17,942 nt of DNA from an uncultured Eubacteriales bacterium (lineage in GTDB: Bacteria > Bacillota > Clostridia > Oscillospirales > Oscillospiraceae), in contig CATXTO010000037.1 in NCBI GenBank assembly GCA_958402445.1, positions 1-17,942 of the forward strand, in the 5' to 3' direction. Made by a program: the position numbers and the translations under genes. Within the stretch, counting starts at the first letter, position 1, and the number at the start of each line of letters is the position of its first letter. The notes under the pieces were generated by a model, which was given only the letters and a program-made list of their open reading frames with translations, was not told the origin of the DNA and ran no database searches. Shown here one piece after another: positions 15,504 to 17,942 of the stretch.

Positions 15504-15861
15504 CCGAAGGTTCCTCCTTACGCAATCCGTTTAAAACGGCGCAAACTAAATCGTCCACGAACGCCTCCTGAACCTTCGCGTCGAAGATGCCCATCCCCCG
15601 CGTTTCAAAGAGGACGTCTGAGCGCATAAAGAAGGCCTGACAAGCGGTGCAGAAAATATGCCCTGCCAAAAAACGGCTCTTTTCATCAGATAGGATTTGC
15701 TGTAAAATAGCGTCAAAGGCGTTGATCGCGTTTTGCATATTATCTGTGCTCCGGCCGGTTCCCCAATCATGCAGAATGGATGTTCTCGATACGTTTGGAT
15801 GTTCGGTCAGGTATTTCAAGGTCCTTTTTATCACCGTTCGCAAGACGGCCTCCGGGGGCAT
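15478..15861 (-). pseudogene. TetR-family regulator, C-terminal fragment lacking the DNA-binding domain
   Basis: The frame gives 127 residues from the first ATG, all helical in character (for example MQNAINAFDAILQQILSDE and EAFVDDLVCAVLNGL). This resembles the ligand-binding half of TetR/AcrR regulators. No helix-turn-helix can be found in any frame within the 170 bp upstream, so the N-terminus has been lost. It overlaps the DUF998 remnant, an arrangement seen for regulator-membrane protein pairs. The TetR assignment rests on overall appearance rather than a diagnostic motif. An alternative is an unrecognised small helical protein. Confidence 0.5.
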
Positions 15862-16029
15862 GTCAGTTCTTGGAACAGGCCGTGAGAGGCTCAGTTGTTG
15901 TTAAGAATGATTGGAAGAAAAAACCGAAAAAGCGAGTGGACAAATTTTGCGCGATGCGCCTGTGATCTGACGTCCTAGTTCGGAGCCTGTTTGATGCAAG
16001 ACCGATGGGACCCTGGGAGGGAAGTCGAA

Positions 16030-16380
16030 GTGAACCACGAGAAAGTATATCAGATGCGCTTTGCAAGCATCTACCCGCTGCTGGTCAGCAAGGCCCAAAA
16101 GAAGGGCCGAACCCAGAGCGAGGTGGACGAGATCATCCGCTGGCTGACCGGGTATGACCAGGCGGCGCTGGAGGCCCTGGTGGAGAGCGATATGGACTAC
16201 GCCGCCTTTTTCCAAAACGCCCCGGCGCTGAACCCCAGCAGAACGCTGATTAGGGGCACGGTCTGCGGGGTCAGGGTGGAGGAGGTTGCCGAGCCGCTGA
16301 TGCGGGAGATCCGCTACCTGGATAAGCTCATTGACGAGCTGGCCAAGGGGAAGACCATGGATAAAATCCTGCGGGAATAA
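16030..16380 (+). CDS. DUF2200 domain-containing protein
   Basis: The 116-residue cytoplasmic protein is read from GTG 16030, 9 nt after GGAGG. An upstream ATG at 15991 lacks a ribosome-binding site and adds residues unlike the family. It starts VNHEKVYQMRFASIYPLL, followed by KAQKKGRTQSEVDEIIRWLTGY, and ends with YLDKLIDELAKGKTMDKILR. This matches the full-length DUF2200 family, whose role is unknown. Some members resemble small DNA/stress-associated proteins, but nothing catalytic is visible. The methyltransferase gene follows 64 bp later in the same direction, so the two may share a transcript. Confidence 0.85.
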   Translation: MNHEKVYQMRFASIYPLLVSKAQKKGRTQSEVDEIIRWLTGYDQAALEALVESDMDYAAFFQNAPALNPSRTLIRGTVCGVRVEEVAEPLMREIRYLDKLIDELAKGKTMDKILRE

Positions 16381-16444
16381 ACCTCTCTTTGCCCGGACAA
16401 GAAAGAGTCCGCCGAAGAAATTCATATTGGTAGGAGGCACGGAG

Positions 16445-17050
16445 ATGGGAAGGAAGACGAAGCAGTCCCAAAAGGCATACGACAAAATGGCGTGGGAGTA
16501 CGATTCCACGCCGGAAGGCATTTACACAAGGCCCCATAAAGCGGAACTGGTCAGCCAGGTCATGGTCCGGGATAAAGACCATATTCTGGACGTTGCCTGC
16601 GGCAACGGCTCCCTGCTGGGGGAGCTTTCCAGGAGGGCGAAGGTATGCGCTTACGGTGTGGATATTTCAGAAAACATGATCGCCGCCGCCAGAGGGCGCC
16701 ACCCGGACTGCGTCTTTGCGGCCCAGCCATGCGTTCCCCTTCGCTTTGAGGATGAGAGCATGGATGTCATAACGGTGTGCTGCGCGTTCCATCATTTTGA
16801 GAAGCCCCGGGCCTTTGCCGAGGAATGTATGCGGGTTTTGAAGAAAAACGGGAGGGTGTATCTGGCGGAACCGTTTTTCTCCCCTGTGATCCGGTGGCTT
16901 GCCAACACGGTGGTGTTTCCGTTCTCCCAATCCGGGGATGTGAAGGTATATGGTCCAAGGGAGCTGCGTGGATTCTTTGACGCGGCTGGGTTTCGCCATA
17001 TCGAAGTCTACGCAACGGGCACCGTGCTTTTCTGTTCTGCGCAAAAATGA
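16445..17050 (+). CDS. Class I SAM-dependent methyltransferase
   Basis: The 201-residue protein is read from ATG 16445, 7 nt after AGGAGG. A longer frame from 16331 overlaps the DUF2200 gene and is not credible. Motif I DVACGNGSLL (49-58) binds S-adenosylmethionine. Acidic Asp73 in GVDISENMI, the post-motif DVITVCCAFHHFEKP, and MRVLKKNGRVYLAEP are typical of UbiE/Methyltransf_11 enzymes. The acceptor cannot be deduced. Such short versions methylate small molecules or quinone-like compounds. It probably shares a transcript with DUF2200. Confidence 0.88.
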   Translation: MGRKTKQSQKAYDKMAWEYDSTPEGIYTRPHKAELVSQVMVRDKDHILDVACGNGSLLGELSRRAKVCAYGVDISENMIAAARGRHPDCVFAAQPCVPLRFEDESMDVITVCCAFHHFEKPRAFAEECMRVLKKNGRVYLAEPFFSPVIRWLANTVVFPFSQSGDVKVYGPRELRGFFDAAGFRHIEVYATGTVLFCSAQK

Positions 17051-17252
17051 ATCGGCTGCTCAGGGTACGACAAACGCACGGCAGACAGGGCCTTCCCTAC
17101 CGGGATGCCCTGTCCGCTTCTCTGCGCAAGACCTTTGTGGCGCCTGGCCGCTCCGCCCAGGCAGGCAGCCAATTCTTCAAGAAGAAGCCGGATCCAGAGT
17201 GCCCTTTTCCAGTTTTGTCAAACGAAAGCGGGAGGAAAACGGTTGGTTGTGC
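17051..17252 (+). other. Intergenic region with a hairpin at 17084-17114, possible terminator
   Basis: The 322-bp gap between the methyltransferase and the MmcQ/YjbR gene has no convincing frame. An outer 8-bp stem gacagggc/gccctgtc (17084-17091 with 17107-17114) encloses a second stem tccc/ggga. It lies 34 nt after the methyltransferase stop and has no T-run. It may end the DUF2200-methyltransferase transcript. The rest, up to the promoter at 17253, shows nothing recognisable. Confidence 0.4.
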
Positions 17253-17281
17253 TTGGAATTTCGTCAATCCCATGGTATGAT
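17253..17281 (+). promoter_or_regulatory. Promoter of the MmcQ/YjbR gene
   Basis: TTGGAA at 17253-17258 and TATGAT at 17276-17281 are separated by exactly 17 bp. The start codon is about 91 nt downstream, so a short leader is expected. Confidence 0.6.
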
Positions 17282-17372
17282 AAGGATACAAGTAGGGCAA
17301 GGTCCCCGGCGCCAGGAGCGGCGAAGCGCTGCGCGGCCTTTGACGATGCAATTATAAAGTGAGGATAATCAA

Positions 17373-17759
17373 ATGAACCGATACAAATGGCTGGATTCGT
17401 ATCTGCAATTGAAACGGGGCTGCACCAAGGACTATAAAACGGAGTGGGGCTGGTATCGCTACCAGGTGGGCGGGAAGATGTTTGCCGCCACCTGTCAGCC
17501 CGGTCCCAAATATCAGGGATATGACAATCGGGAGCTGCTGACGCTGAAATGCGAGCCTATGCTGGCGGAGCTGCTTCGGCAGGAGTATTCCGACATTGTC
17601 CACGGCTTTTATATGGACAAGCGCAACTGGATTTCTGTCTTCCTGGACGGCGCTGTTCCTGACGACGTGCTGCGGGACCTGTGCGACCGCGCGTATGCGC
17701 TGGTGTTTGAAAAACTGACGAAGAAATTGCAGCGGGAGATCCAGGAGCAAATGCCGTAG
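17373..17759 (+). CDS. MmcQ/YjbR family protein
   Basis: The 128-residue protein has the features of this family: WYRYQVGGKMFA at about 27-38, PGPKYQGYDNRELLTLKCEP at 43-62, and VHGFYMDKRNWISVFL at 76-91, which corresponds to the conserved P/HGYYMNK-WxSV block. Members adopt a CyaY-like fold with a double-wing DNA-binding appearance. A DNA-binding role is proposed but not established. ATG 17373 follows GAGG at about 8 nt. The gene stands alone, downstream of its own promoter, and is followed at 17798 by a repeat array. Confidence 0.9.
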   Translation: MNRYKWLDSYLQLKRGCTKDYKTEWGWYRYQVGGKMFAATCQPGPKYQGYDNRELLTLKCEPMLAELLRQEYSDIVHGFYMDKRNWISVFLDGAVPDDVLRDLCDRAYALVFEKLTKKLQREIQEQMP

Positions 17760-17797
17760 AAATCGCCCCTCGCCCGCAAGCCCTACAAGGCCTGCCC

Positions 17798-17942
17798 GTA
17801 GGGGCGAGCTGCGCTCGCCCGCCGTTCCCCTGTAGGGGCGTACTTCGCACGCCCACGGGCGGCCACAGGCCGCCCCTACATCCGCACCGTCGATGGTTAA
17901 TCCCGTAGGGGCGAGCTGCGCTCGCCCGCCGTTCCCCTGTAG
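17798..17942 (+). repeat. Tandem palindromic repeat array 3 (at least 1.4 units, cut by window end)
   Basis: The element start gtaggggcga occurs at 17798 and 17905, a period of 107 bp. The first hairpin (gggcgagc-tgc-gctcgccc) is intact, as in array 1. The direction is that of array 2. It begins 38 bp after the MmcQ/YjbR stop and continues past the window edge. Confidence 0.9.

Noticed and set aside
16331..16444. Longer methyltransferase start
   Set aside because: The upstream part overlaps the DUF2200 gene and lacks a ribosome-binding site, whereas ATG 16445 follows AGGAGG at 7 nt and begins the family-like sequence.
17047..17280. Possible 77-residue protein after the methyltransferase
   Set aside because: No ribosome-binding site of its own, no family resemblance, and a strong promoter for the next gene lies at its end.

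Overview
The window is GC-rich, apart from AT-rich promoter zones. It suggests an anaerobic, gut-type Clostridia, most plausibly Oscillospiraceae. The grounds are an S-layer-homology (SLH) anchored lactocepin-like S8 protease, an oxygen-sensitive 2-hydroxyacyl-CoA-dehydratase-type reductase with its activase, and arrays of the 'gtaggggcga' palindromic repeat. The lineage call is inference from gene content, not a database match.

Layout. 1-597: tandem palindromic repeat array. 712-2976 (minus): an AlaX-type alanyl-tRNA editing hydrolase followed by a sugar-nucleotidyltransferase-like protein. 2977-3452: divergent control region with a promoter in each direction and a structured leader. 3453-9956 (plus): a 2167-residue secreted S8 protease with a dockerin-like segment, a Big_2 domain, propeller-like regions, a cohesin-like domain and three SLH repeats, closed by a terminator. 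10036-10484: second repeat array. 10685-10761: tRNA-Pro(UGG) with its own promoter and a strong following hairpin. 11157-15064 (minus): a tightly overlapped five-gene operon. 15159-15861 (minus): remnants of a TetR-DUF998 gene pair. 16030-17050 (plus): a DUF2200 protein and a SAM methyltransferase. 17373-17759 (plus): a MmcQ/YjbR protein. 17798-17942: third repeat array, running off the window.

The most interesting functional unit is the five-gene operon. A double-cubane-cluster-type reductase (HgdB/YjiM-like) and its ATP-dependent activase (HgdC/YjiL-like) lead, followed by a class V aminotransferase/cysteine desulfurase, a Se/S-carrier-like protein and YedF. It reads as an ATP-driven low-potential reductase packaged with its own sulfur or selenium mobilisation relay. 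The substrate is unknown.

The second notable object is the giant cell-surface protease. A dockerin-like calcium-binding module appears to interrupt an Fn3-like domain, and the same chain carries a cohesin-like domain near the SLH anchor. The third is the repeat family. Intact units fold as three consecutive 8-3-8 hairpins closed by a short stem, and all three arrays lie downstream of a gene in the same relative orientation.
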